Positions 34,493-44,900 of a stretch of DNA of 64,000 bases are shown here, piece after piece. Numbering within the stretch: the stretch's first letter is position 1; each line of letters starts with the position of its first letter. The notes below the pieces were generated by a model. The model saw nothing but the letters and a program-made list of their open reading frames with translations. It did not search any database and had not been told where the DNA came from. The stretch spans positions 620,001-684,000 of the forward strand of contig JAHBTX010000001.1 of assembly GCA_019638395.1 (NCBI GenBank), read 5' to 3'. This DNA comes from Cyclobacteriaceae bacterium (lineage in GTDB: Bacteria > Bacteroidota > Bacteroidia > Cytophagales > Cyclobacteriaceae). Position numbers and translations under genes: made by a program.

Positions 34493-35917
34493 TTAATTCT
34501 TTGATTCTTCTTTTATATACAAACCGCGTTCAGCGGCCAGTTTCAACATCAATCCGTAGGCCTCATCGCGCGAGTTTCGGATAGTACCCTCCAGAATGGC
34601 CTCTTTGATAGCCTCCTTTATTTCACCAATTATCGGGCCAGGCGGAATATTAAATAGTTTGATAATCTCATCACCTGAAACTGGCGGTTGAAACTGGCGG
34701 ATGTGATCGCGTGCCTCCAGGTCCGTCATCTTCTGCTGCACTGCTTCAAAATTCTTCAGATACCGCGCAACCTTATCACTATTCTTGGAGGTAATGTCGG
34801 CCCGGCAAAGTGTCATTAACGCATCCGCATCTTCACCTGCTTCAAATAACAACCTGCGTATAGCCGAGTCGCTCACTTCTTTTACCAATGCAATGGGCCG
34901 CAGGTGTAACCGTACCAGTTTTTGCACAAATACCATCTTTTCATTCATGGGCAACTTTAACCTGCGAAAGATGCCTGGCACCATGCGTGCTCCTTTATCT
35001 TCATGGCCGTGAAAAGTCCAGCCAACTACCTTATCGAAGCGTTTGGTTGCCGGCTTTGCTATATCATGTAAGATTGCGGCCCAGCGTAACCACAAATCGT
35101 CCGAACCTTTAGCTACATTATCCAAAACCTGCAGGGTGTGGAAGAAATTATCTTTATGCGCTTTATTATCCTGATACTCTACTCCGTGTAAGGCAACCAT
35201 TTCAGGAAAAATTTTCTTCAGCAGGCCGCTGTGAAAAAGTAATTTAAAGCCATATGATGGCAGCTTCGATTCTATAATTTTATTCAGTTCGGTGGTAATG
35301 CGTTCCATTGAAACAATACCCAACCTATCTACATTTTTTACAATCGCATCGTATGTATCTGCTTCAATATCAAACGAAAGTTGCGATGCAAACCGCACGG
35401 CCCGCATCATGCGCAGTGGATCATCTGAAAATGTAATGTCGGCATTCAATGGCGTTTTGATAATCTTTTCTTCCAGATGTTTCAACCCGCCAAATGGATC
35501 AATCAAGTCACCAAAATTTTCCGCACTTAAACTAATGGCCATCGCGTTGATTGTAAAATCTCTGCGCTGTTGGTCTTCTTCCAACGATCCATTCTCAACT
35601 ATTGGCTTGCGCGATTCCTTACGGTACGATTCTTTTCGCGCACCCACAAATTCCAATTCCCGATCGTGCCATTTGATCATGGCGGTTCCAAAGTTCTTGA
35701 AGATCGTAACTGGTAAATTACCAAGCCGAACACCAACTGCCTGGGCTAATTCAATTCCATTACCCAAACAAACAAAGTCAATATCTTTATTGGGGCGATT
35801 TAAAATCAAATCGCGCACGTACCCACCTACCACAAAAGCGGGCATATTCAATTCCTGAGCAGCATGAGCTACCTCGTTGAATATGGAATCACCCAGAAGA
35901 TGTTCTTTAAAATTCAT
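34493..35917 (-). CDS. cca: CCA tRNA nucleotidyltransferase
   Basis: The 474-aa enzyme adds or repairs the 3' CCA of tRNA. Head-domain motifs are GGYVRDLILNRPNKDIDFV (two catalytic Asp), RRDFTINAMAI and DDPLRMMRAVRFA. An HD domain follows (WAAILHDIAKPATK, HGHEDKGA), giving phosphohydrolase potential. The length fits the HD-containing bacterial class. Confidence 0.94.
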   Translation of the reverse strand: MNFKEHLLGDSIFNEVAHAAQELNMPAFVVGGYVRDLILNRPNKDIDFVCLGNGIELAQAVGVRLGNLPVTIFKNFGTAMIKWHDRELEFVGARKESYRKESRKPIVENGSLEEDQQRRDFTINAMAISLSAENFGDLIDPFGGLKHLEEKIIKTPLNADITFSDDPLRMMRAVRFASQLSFDIEADTYDAIVKNVDRLGIVSMERITTELNKIIESKLPSYGFKLLFHSGLLKKIFPEMVALHGVEYQDNKAHKDNFFHTLQVLDNVAKGSDDLWLRWAAILHDIAKPATKRFDKVVGWTFHGHEDKGARMVPGIFRRLKLPMNEKMVFVQKLVRLHLRPIALVKEVSDSAIRRLLFEAGEDADALMTLCRADITSKNSDKVARYLKNFEAVQQKMTDLEARDHIRQFQPPVSGDEIIKLFNIPPGPIIGEIKEAIKEAILEGTIRNSRDEAYGLMLKLAAERGLYIKEESKN

Positions 35918-35936
35918 GAACCTCGCTAAAGGAGGT

Positions 35937-35944
35937 CAAAGGTA
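35937..35944 (-). promoter_or_regulatory. -7 box upstream of cca
   Basis: Minus-strand TACCTTTG is an exact TAnnTTTG match, 20 bases before the cca ATG. No -33 TTTG stands at the standard distance. Confidence 0.45.
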
Positions 35945-35970
35945 ATAGAATACGAGCAATTTTAGCCGCG

Positions 35971-36984
35971 CTACTTTTTGATAAAAGTAGGGCACGGAAT
36001 AAACTTATCCTTGCGTTTTGTTTTTACCTGTGCAGCCATAGCCAATTTATACTTGATTGCAATCTCATGAGCTCCGCCTGATATAGGCCCCAGCTCCGAG
36101 ACTGTGAGATCATAACTGTAGCCCACTTCAATCTTTTCAAATTGAAAGCCCAGTATAATCACCATCGCATCCTGACTAATATTATCCTTTACATTTTGCT
36201 GCAATGGAATACCGCGATACCATACGCCCATCATAATGGGATCGTATAAAAAGTGAATTCCCAAGTCAAGCTGATCAAAGTAACCCTGCCGCTTATACAC
36301 AAATGAAGGTGCCAGTACAGAAATGTGTTCTTTCTTAAAAGGGCCCCCGTACAACGGAATACGTACACCTCCATGAAAACTTGTTTTTACAGGTACGGCT
36401 GCTTCCTGATCTAATAAAGATCGATTGGGCTTATTCAAATGACTGGCCGCAAAACCAAACCAGAAGTTTTTGTTGTACGCAAGCACGCCTGAATTAAAAT
36501 CGAAGTAGTGAGTGTTACCCAGATTAAACAAAGCCGGATCATCGGTAGGTACATTACCATCCGAATCAAACTGAAGTTGATCGCCAAAAATTAACCTGTT
36601 CAAATCGATTGATCGCGATGCATAACCAAAATTTAACCCGGCAGCGATTACCCACTTGCTGGAAACATTCCATTTATACGAATACAAAAAATTTAATTGC
36701 GATGAGCGCATCCCTGCAGTGCCTGCCTGATCTACTGTAGCGAGGAACCCGATACCGCTGTTATAATGATTTAAATTTACATCGTATGAAAATGCATAGG
36801 TTACAAACCCACGTGCTGCGTTGGGCCATTGGTTCCGGTAATTAGCGATAAACCGGTGATCTTCGGATGTTCCTGTAAACGCTGGATTCAGATAAAGAGG
36901 TGCTGCATAATATTGCGAGAACTGCGGATCTTGTGCTACCAGTTTTAGTGAACAAAATATCAGTATAAAATAAATCTTTCTCAT
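35971..36984 (-). CDS. PorP/SprF-family outer-membrane protein (copy 1)
   Basis: The 337-aa protein has a signal peptide and the family start QDPQFSQYYAAPLYLNPAF, then a beta-barrel (alternating strands, GVWYRGIPL, VGYSYDLTVSELG). PorP/SprF proteins are needed with the T9SS for secretion and surface attachment of type-B-CTD cargo such as SprB. It overlaps the upstream cargo gene by four bases, marking the two as a functional pair. Confidence 0.93.
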   Translation of the reverse strand: MRKIYFILIFCSLKLVAQDPQFSQYYAAPLYLNPAFTGTSEDHRFIANYRNQWPNAARGFVTYAFSYDVNLNHYNSGIGFLATVDQAGTAGMRSSQLNFLYSYKWNVSSKWVIAAGLNFGYASRSIDLNRLIFGDQLQFDSDGNVPTDDPALFNLGNTHYFDFNSGVLAYNKNFWFGFAASHLNKPNRSLLDQEAAVPVKTSFHGGVRIPLYGGPFKKEHISVLAPSFVYKRQGYFDQLDLGIHFLYDPIMMGVWYRGIPLQQNVKDNISQDAMVIILGFQFEKIEVGYSYDLTVSELGPISGGAHEIAIKYKLAMAAQVKTKRKDKFIPCPTFIKK

Positions 36985-39900
36985 CGTATCAGGTTAACAT
37001 CGCCCACGCGCACCACTCGTTCGCCCGTATCAAAAGAAGCCGCTACTTTATAGATATAAACATCTTGCTGGCATAGTTTGCCTTGATAGGTTCCATCCCA
37101 CCCGCGTTCGGGGTTGCGGCTTTCAAATAACAGTTCGCCCCAGCGATTAAAAATCAGCATTTCAAATTCAACTACTCCGCGCATTACCGGCAAGAAAATA
37201 TCGTTAATACCATCACTTAATCCGCCTCCACCATCGGTGGCAGAAAGGTTAGGTGAAAACGCATTTGGAATAAGTACCTGGCCACCCTTTAATACCCGCA
37301 CCGCATTTTTACGCACGGTCGCATCGGAACAATTGAATTGGTTATAGGCCGTTAACGTAATATCATAAACTCCTTCATCCTGATACTTGTGCTCAGGTTC
37401 AAAAGCTGTTGATGTGGTGCCATCACCAAAATCCCACAGGTAAGTATTTGCATCAAAACTACGATTGTCGGTGTACATAACTCCGCCCGGTATATAAACC
37501 AATAGAGGCTTTATCTCAAAGTCTGCACGAGGTAATGGAAATACTTCAATAATACCGGCTTTGCTTGCGGTAACGGTTTGCCCGGTTATGTTGGTTGCTG
37601 ATAATGTTACTGAATAAACCCCTGGTTGAAAATAAGTGTGTGTTGGATTGGCAACAGTGGAAGTTGCACCATCACCAAAATCCCAACGATAAGAATTAGG
37701 ATCGGCAAATTGTGAAAGATTTGTAAATGTTACAGTTAGTGGTCTGCAGCCTTCCGGTGGATTGTATGAAAAATCAACCAACGGTGGTATTGCCAGAATC
37801 TCAACCTGCTGCGCCTGTGTTTCCACGCATACATTATTGGTAACGATTAACCGAATAGTATAAACACCATAAGTAGCATACGTATGGGCGGCCACATTTG
37901 CATTGGTAGATGTAGTACCATCACCAAAATCCCACAAGTAAGTCCACGGTCCGGCATTCGTTGTGTTGGTGATTGTAACCGTTGAGTTAGGTAATGATTG
38001 ACTGATAGGCGCTGCACTAAATCCCGCATTGATATTATCACGACCTGGTACCGTTAAGGATTGAGTGGTAGCGGTACTTGAACAGTTTGCAAAGTTTTGG
38101 GTATCGAGTGTAAAATCAACAGCAAGGGCAGCCGATGAAGCCGGTGGGCGATTAAATGTATGAACGATAAAATCGGTTGTTGAAGTTTGATCTGTTACGG
38201 GAATCCCGTTTTCACGAATTACCCAATGGTAACTGGTAAGTCCTTTCTGTGCGGCTTCCAATCGCACTGTCATTACGTTACAATCAAAAGCTACCGTGTC
38301 AATTGCAAATAGTGATAATGGCACGGGACTGATGCGAATTATTCGGATTGAATCGCCAAAGCAACCGGTACTTAATGTTGTTAACAACCGAACTGAAAAA
38401 TTCCTGATCGCTTGCGTATTATTTACAAACATGTAACTAAAGGCCGGAGTTATTCCAGTGCTCAGATCATCTATCAACCCAGTATTATCACTTATTTGCC
38501 ACCTGTATTCTGAAGGGTTTAAGGATTGTGTTTCCAAATCAACTGAAAAGTTGATGGTTTGTGGCGAACAGTTATCGTTGAATGGTGAGTAGTTGGTGGA
38601 AATGAAACCCGAACGCGTGCCAGGAAAAACAGTTATAGTTTGAGATGGTGAAGTGGTTGTACAACCGCCTAGCGTAACAACCCTCAGTCGCACTTCAAAA
38701 ATTTTATTTACCAACCCAATATTCTCGAAATCATGAACAAAAAATGGCGAGAAGGCAGGATCAGCTGGTAGCTGTGTTCCAATTGATTGAAATCCGAGCC
38801 CGGTTAGTTCATCTGCTTCCCACACATAGCTACTAATAGCAGTGGGTTGAATAGCAGCACCGGTATTATTAAATGTAACCGTTAGCACACTACACCCCGA
38901 TGTTACATCGGGTGTAAATGCGGCAATGGGTAATGGATCAACTATTACGGGGATGACTACTATATCAGAGCACGCTGCCTGATTGGTGGTAACGCGAAGA
39001 GCAACCTGATACGTACCTGCTGCGCCCAAAACCCTATTAAACGAAGTTTGATTATCAAATGCGGGATCTTTGGTAAATGTTCCAGTGAAATTAAAATCCC
39101 ACTCGCGCAGCACAATTGACTCGCCATTAATTGATTGAAGCGTAGAGGCTTCCGTAAAGGAAGTTGCCTGTCCGGCACATACTTGCGCTGCAGCAAATAC
39201 AGGAACTGGTTTTTCAAACACACGCACCTGCACTTCATCTACCGTTTCGCACGAGGTTATATTATCGCGCACAACCAGGCGTACGCGGTAAATTCCTTTG
39301 TTCAGATAAGACTCATCGAAAGGTCCGAGTGCTACATTGGAAAATCCGGAAGCAGGCTCTTGCCTTATTAATGCATTAGTTTGATCATAAAATTCCCAAC
39401 GCCATTGTGTGGTTGGCGTAACACTTCCTGCTGAAACATCCGTAAACCGAACCTGAAACGTTGTAAAAGGTGCTAATGCATTCTGGCAAAAGTCTGGTGT
39501 AATAATATTATTGCTAAGATCAGTAACCTGAATCCGGGCAATTAAAGAAGGTGAGATTGTAATTACTTTTTCAATTATAGCTACACAATTACCGGCTGCA
39601 TTCTGATCGCGCACCGAAAGCCGGATTAATTTCTGCCCGGAGGTAGGATAGGCAAATGTTGGATTGCGATTAGTTGCTGTTGCAAGTGGTGTACCGGCTC
39701 CGGTGTTGTTGTCATAAAAATCCCACGTGTAAGCAAAGGAAGCTCCTGCAATGTTGGGGGTTTCATTATCAAAATAAATATTATCGCCCACGCAAAAAAT
39801 GGTTTGAATGGGACCACTACTTCCACCCAACCGGGTTAAGTAATCCGGCTGAGGTGCTGGAACAATTACAACTCTGGCAGTAGTTATTTGTGGCGCATTA

Positions 39901-40700
39901 TCTCCGTTCACTAAGTTGCCGTTAACCGGATTGAAAGGATTTAAATCTGAAAGTATATTATCGTAAGGATTACATTGATTCCAATTCTTGAGTGTAATTA
40001 CAAACTCTCGTCCTAAATCGGCAGGTGTTGTAACCGGTATCTGAATGGGTAAACTTACCTGGCCGGGTGCTAAAACCGGGTATATTGGATTAGTAACCGG
40101 TGCCGGATTGAGGTATGGAAAACTACCCGGAGTAATTGCATTTACCTGAACACCTGGAATCTGGTTGGCAAGTGGCCCTGTTCCATACAGCCATTGAATC
40201 CATCGCGGTTCATTGTTCTCGCGTGTGGCTCGCGGAAAACAATTCCAATCACTATCATCCGTAAATTGAACGCTTGCAGCATAACCCTGGCATACGCGGT
40301 AAATAGCGGGGTTAATCGATATCACATCGTTAGTCCATACAATAACTTGCGTATTAATGGGTACCACACTGCCGCGTGGGTTACACGCGTTGGCAGCATC
40401 AATCACAACATCATATCCGCAATTAACAGAGGTATTGGGGTACGTGTGTGCAATTGTAACACCGGTTGGGTTAACTTGCGTGATTACTTGCTCAGGGGAG
40501 CCATCGCCCCAGTTTATAAAATATTGAGTACCCGGTACCGAACTTAGGTATAACGTTTGAATATTAACCGTAAACGGGGCACACCCCCTGCTACTGGTTA
40601 AAAATGCAAAGCCCGGCTCCATAATTCCACCACACTGGGCCAGCGCAACTTTCGAAAAAACCAGGATAAACAATCCTAAAAGAGTACCCTTTCGCATCAT
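36981..40700 (-). CDS. T9SS type-B cargo with PKD domains, 1,239 aa
   Basis: The N-terminal signal peptide ends in ALAQ. Several PKD domains follow, best seen at YLWDFGDGTTSTNANV, YRWDFGDGATSTVANP and YLWDFGDGTTSTAFEP (residues ~920-1120). The end is a gliding-motility/CHU_C-type C-terminal domain: IPNAFSPN, FNRWGELLFES, GWDGTYQGK, DVYIYKVAA. The N-terminal ~250 residues contain INWGDGSPEQV and NWNQCNPYDN, which have counterparts in the giant gene at 41.9-58.4 kb. It is a likely surface adhesin or matrix protein. ATGs at 40700 and 40697 are equivalent starts. Confidence 0.92.
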   Translation of the reverse strand: MMRKGTLLGLFILVFSKVALAQCGGIMEPGFAFLTSSRGCAPFTVNIQTLYLSSVPGTQYFINWGDGSPEQVITQVNPTGVTIAHTYPNTSVNCGYDVVIDAANACNPRGSVVPINTQVIVWTNDVISINPAIYRVCQGYAASVQFTDDSDWNCFPRATRENNEPRWIQWLYGTGPLANQIPGVQVNAITPGSFPYLNPAPVTNPIYPVLAPGQVSLPIQIPVTTPADLGREFVITLKNWNQCNPYDNILSDLNPFNPVNGNLVNGDNAPQITTARVVIVPAPQPDYLTRLGGSSGPIQTIFCVGDNIYFDNETPNIAGASFAYTWDFYDNNTGAGTPLATATNRNPTFAYPTSGQKLIRLSVRDQNAAGNCVAIIEKVITISPSLIARIQVTDLSNNIITPDFCQNALAPFTTFQVRFTDVSAGSVTPTTQWRWEFYDQTNALIRQEPASGFSNVALGPFDESYLNKGIYRVRLVVRDNITSCETVDEVQVRVFEKPVPVFAAAQVCAGQATSFTEASTLQSINGESIVLREWDFNFTGTFTKDPAFDNQTSFNRVLGAAGTYQVALRVTTNQAACSDIVVIPVIVDPLPIAAFTPDVTSGCSVLTVTFNNTGAAIQPTAISSYVWEADELTGLGFQSIGTQLPADPAFSPFFVHDFENIGLVNKIFEVRLRVVTLGGCTTTSPSQTITVFPGTRSGFISTNYSPFNDNCSPQTINFSVDLETQSLNPSEYRWQISDNTGLIDDLSTGITPAFSYMFVNNTQAIRNFSVRLLTTLSTGCFGDSIRIIRISPVPLSLFAIDTVAFDCNVMTVRLEAAQKGLTSYHWVIRENGIPVTDQTSTTDFIVHTFNRPPASSAALAVDFTLDTQNFANCSSTATTQSLTVPGRDNINAGFSAAPISQSLPNSTVTITNTTNAGPWTYLWDFGDGTTSTNANVAAHTYATYGVYTIRLIVTNNVCVETQAQQVEILAIPPLVDFSYNPPEGCRPLTVTFTNLSQFADPNSYRWDFGDGATSTVANPTHTYFQPGVYSVTLSATNITGQTVTASKAGIIEVFPLPRADFEIKPLLVYIPGGVMYTDNRSFDANTYLWDFGDGTTSTAFEPEHKYQDEGVYDITLTAYNQFNCSDATVRKNAVRVLKGGQVLIPNAFSPNLSATDGGGGLSDGINDIFLPVMRGVVEFEMLIFNRWGELLFESRNPERGWDGTYQGKLCQQDVYIYKVAASFDTGERVVRVGDVNLIR

Positions 40701-40776
40701 GCTTTAAAATCAATAAATCTTGATCTAAAGCCACTAACAGACTTTGTTAATACAATTTGAATTGATTACCCGATAG

Positions 40777-40784
40777 CAAATGTA
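40777..40784 (-). promoter_or_regulatory. -7 box for the first cargo/PorP operon
   Basis: Minus-strand TACATTTG is an exact match to TAnnTTTG, giving a leader of about 72 bases before the cargo ATG, close to the leader length inferred for the second cargo operon. Confidence 0.5.
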
Positions 40785-40849
40785 TAAACCGCCTTTGTCC
40801 GGTCATTTAAACCGACTAATTACTATTCGCTCAAGGTAAATGGAGGTTA

Positions 40850-40879
40850 CAGGGTAAGTATTCAAGTAAGCCTACCCTG
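40850..40879 (-). terminator. Hairpin after PorP copy 2
   Basis: CAGGGTA (40850-40856) and TACCCTG (40873-40879) are exact complements around a 16-base loop, just past the end of the PorP/SprF gene. It probably ends the giant-cargo transcript; there is no clear T-run. Confidence 0.45.
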
Positions 40880-40883
40880 CACT

Positions 40884-41909
40884 TTAATTACTCCAGAACG
40901 ACTTTTTAGTGTTGAAGGTAGGACAAGGAATTAGTCGGTTTCGTTTTTTAACACCACGATGTAATGGTTTGGCTACAAACTCATATACAATGGATATTTC
41001 GTGCGCACCGCCCGAACTGGTGGACAATTCAGAAACTGAAAAATCATAGCTATAACCAACCACAATATCTTTCAGATAAATTCCAAGGGTAAGTATTAAC
41101 GCATCCTGATTAACGGTGCCGATTACATTTTTTTCAAACGGCTTACCACGATACCAGGCTCCAATCGAGACAGGATCAATGTGGTAGTTTAAACCAAAAT
41201 CTAATTGACTGATGGGGCCTTGCCTTCTATAAATAAAGGAGGGTGTTAAATACGAAGCCCGATCCATTTCGCGAGGGCCATCCATCAACGTTATGCGTGC
41301 GCCACCGTGTATAGTTGTTTTCATGGGCACGCGGCTCACATCATTTAGTAACGATACGTTTGGTGTATTCATGTGAGTAAAAGCAGCCCCCAGCCATAAG
41401 CTTCTGCTATAAAACAAGAACCCTGAGCCGAAATCAAAATACTGTTGATTCCCCAGTTTATTCAAGTCTGGGTCCAGCGAAATTCCATCATATTCCAAAC
41501 CATCGCCCAGGCGGAGTTTGCTTCTATCTAACCCATTAATGCCATACCCAAAATATAACCCTGGAGAAAACACAACTTTATTAGTTAATCGTACTTTGTA
41601 GCTATAGTTTAATCCAACCGTTGTGGTGCGCCATCCGGCAGATCCCATTTTATCGGTAGTGGCTAATATTCCAAACCCACTTCGCAATTCATCTACAAAA
41701 ATATCGTAGCTGGCCGAGTAGGTTGAAAATGCTTGTGGAAGGTTAGGCCATTGAATGCGATGATTGATCGCCACCCGTTGTTGCGGAGTAATTCCGGTAA
41801 ACCCGGGGTTGAGATACAGGGGTGCCTGATAGTACTGAGAGAATTGTGGGTCTTGTGCCAACGCCACTCCTGTTATTAAACCAAACACAATCAATAAAAT
41901 CTTCTTCAT
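40884..41909 (-). CDS. PorP/SprF-family outer-membrane protein (copy 2)
   Basis: The 341-aa paralogue of the gene at 36 kb has signal peptide VFGLITGVALAQ, then DPQFSQYYQAPLYLNPGFTG, and the same C-terminal pattern IVVGYSYDFSVSELSTSSGG. It lies 25 bases after the giant cargo gene and presumably serves it. The two PorP copies differ throughout, which argues for cargo-specific pairing rather than recent duplication. Confidence 0.93.
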   Translation of the reverse strand: MKKILLIVFGLITGVALAQDPQFSQYYQAPLYLNPGFTGITPQQRVAINHRIQWPNLPQAFSTYSASYDIFVDELRSGFGILATTDKMGSAGWRTTTVGLNYSYKVRLTNKVVFSPGLYFGYGINGLDRSKLRLGDGLEYDGISLDPDLNKLGNQQYFDFGSGFLFYSRSLWLGAAFTHMNTPNVSLLNDVSRVPMKTTIHGGARITLMDGPREMDRASYLTPSFIYRRQGPISQLDFGLNYHIDPVSIGAWYRGKPFEKNVIGTVNQDALILTLGIYLKDIVVGYSYDFSVSELSTSSGGAHEISIVYEFVAKPLHRGVKKRNRLIPCPTFNTKKSFWSN

Positions 41910-41934
41910 GCTTTATCCGTTATAGCATTTCTAT

Positions 41935-44900
41935 TTATCTGATCATTGTAACATCGCCAATCTGTGTTGATCGCTGACCGTCCGATAAACGGATGGTTAG
42001 CTTATACACATACACACCGGCCGGCAGTATTCTTCCATTCTTATCGTAACCATCCCAACCAATGTTAGCACTGTTGCTTTCAAAGATCAGGTTACCCCAG
42101 CGGTCGAAAATCTGCATATTAAATTCTTCAGCTCCTTTTACAATCGGTAAGAACACATCGTTAAATGTTCCATTACCACCGGTTCCACCGCCACCATTGC
42201 CAGAACCCGGGCCGCCTGGATTAGGCGTAAAGGCATTGGGAACTTTGGTAACACCGCCCTGCTTTGCTGTTACCGGACGAGTTAGTGTATCGGTACACAG
42301 CAAGCCACCGCCATGATCGTTAATTGCCACTAACCTTACGTTATACACACCCTCCACCCTGTAAACATATTTTGGTTCCACCTGATCCGAAGTACCACCA
42401 TCACCAAAATCCCAGGCATAATCAGTAGCACCGGTACTAAAGTTAAAGGTAGTTAATTCTGTATCCGGTACGAACACCACGTTCGGTCTCAAATCGAACG
42501 ATGCAACCGGATTATCAAAAATCTCAAATCCATCTTTCTGTAGGTTAGCAACCTGACCTGTTATTGAGCTTCGGGTTGTAAGGAATATGGAATACACACC
42601 TGGAGTTGTTATTCTGAAGATTGGAAGTGGAGCACTGGAGGTTGCCGACACCCGGCCATTGCTATCCACTACACGCCACTCCATCACATCACCCGTAGAG
42701 GTATTTTCTGTTACTGTTATTTCAGCCGGGAAACAGGCGCGCAGCGGGTTAGCCTCAAACGCTGCCACCAGTGGCAACAACTGAACATTAATTGTTTTGC
42801 TAAACGTGCTTTCGCAACCCAAACCTGCGGTTTCGGCAGCAATATTTACCACACGCAAATTAATATCGCGCGGACCAGGCGTACTGTAATTAACCGAGAA
42901 CGGACCTGCACCATTTGCTGTGACTGGTGTGGCATTCAGTCCAAAATTCCATTCGTATCGGAATTGAGTAGGATCAACCGGGGTGGATGTATTGGTAAAT
43001 GTAACCGTTGAATTGCCACCGATAAACGGAGGTACTGTACCCTCGTCAAAGCCGGCTACAATATTGCGGTAAACGGTTATTGGCATTACTACATCTGCCG
43101 CAGGGCACAATCCGTTATTGGCCTGATATACCACTTCGTAAATAATAGGATTAGTGGTTGACGTATTTACAAGGTTGTAATTAACAGTTGGTGTTGTCCT
43201 GATGTCAATCTCGGTTGTAGTACCCTGCACCCGGTAGAACCATCGGTGCGAAGTTGCTCCAAAACTTTGATTAAAGAACTGCACGTTCGTACCACTACAA
43301 ATTTCCGTTCTGTCTGCAAATGCATTTGTTATAATTGAAGGGAATATCGTAATGTTCTGCTGCTGCGTTTTAAAGCATCCGGGGAATGGAGCAGGCAGTT
43401 GAGTGCGCAACGTTACTTTGTAGGTAATCGATGCATTTGGATTCGGATTGCTGAATGTATGCGTAATGGTGTGGTTTGGAATAGTTGTACCAGCCAGAAA
43501 CACATCATCAGGCGAACCATCAAACCATTGCCAGGTGTATTCTGTACCTGCCACCTGATTAAATCGGAATGTGGCTGTGTATGGTCCGCACGAAGATGCC
43601 GGACCAACAACACTAAAGTTAGCATCGGTTTCGCCCACGGTAACCGTTACACTTTGACCAACCGGTGTAAATGTACAACCAAGGGCATCGGTAATTGTAC
43701 CAATCGTATAGGTTGTAGTTGCATTTGGTGTAACCGGTATAACCCTGAAGTTACCAGCATTTACTATCGGAATATTAGAAGTGCCGTCATTATAAGTAAA
43801 ACTGAATGGTGCTTGCCCGTCTAATTGCACAATCAGGAATTCGGTACTGCCCCGGCAAATGCTTGAGTTGGCATTCACAAACTGGGCCCCCATTTGAGGA
43901 GAAACCGTTACAATCAGAATTTTCTGATCGCCCACGCAGCTACCCGGGCCGGTTGGTATGATGGTATATGTAAGCGATGCCTGCGAACCGGTTGTATTGG
44001 TAAGCACTTGATTAATTGTACTGCCCGATCCAGTTAATGGAACACCCAATCCACTTGGATCATCCACTGTCCAGGTAAACGTAGTACCCGCCACGTTGCT
44101 AACCAATGGTACATTCAACGTATTGCCATGACAAACTTTTACAGGAGGCGGCAAGGTTAATACCGGTTTAGGATTAACCACTACTGGTATAACAATTGGC
44201 GGACCATCGCAACCATTAACCCGAGGTGTTACAGTATAAGTTACAGTAGATGCCGCATTGTTATTGTTGAACAAGGTTTGGAAAATCAGGTTACCGGCAC
44301 CGTTGCTGGCACCTGTTACGCCTGTAGGAGCGGAAACCGTCCAAACAGCAACTGTATTGGCAACATCAGGTGTAAGCGTGATGTTAATAAATTCACCGCT
44401 ACAAATATCGGGCTGCGCACTGGCCGTTATAGTTGGTAAAGGATTTACGGTTACAGTAACAACTACATTATCGCCTACACAACCCAAGCCACCTGCAATT
44501 TGAGGCCGGAAGGTGTAGGTTACTGTTTGCGCTGTTATGGTTGGATTATCCAGTACATCGGCCAACGTAGCACCCGGTATGAAAATAGTGCCCATTGCAG
44601 ACATACCGGTAACACCTCCGGTTGCATTTGCACTCAATAACTCGAATTGTACTGTACCTGCCGATGGTGCCGTTGTGCTAGTAAGGTTGATGGCCGTGGC
44701 CACGCCTTCGCATCGGGTTTGAACAAGCGGAGAGGCTGCCATCCTCGGCTTAGGCTCTACTGTTACCACAATCTGAACAGCAGGCGGCAGGCTTGAACAT
44801 CCACCACCGTTTTTAGCACCGTTTGCTACTGCTGTTATAGAATATGTAACAGTAGCAGGTGCATCTGAGTTGTTTACGAGCGCATCCGCTATTTTATAAT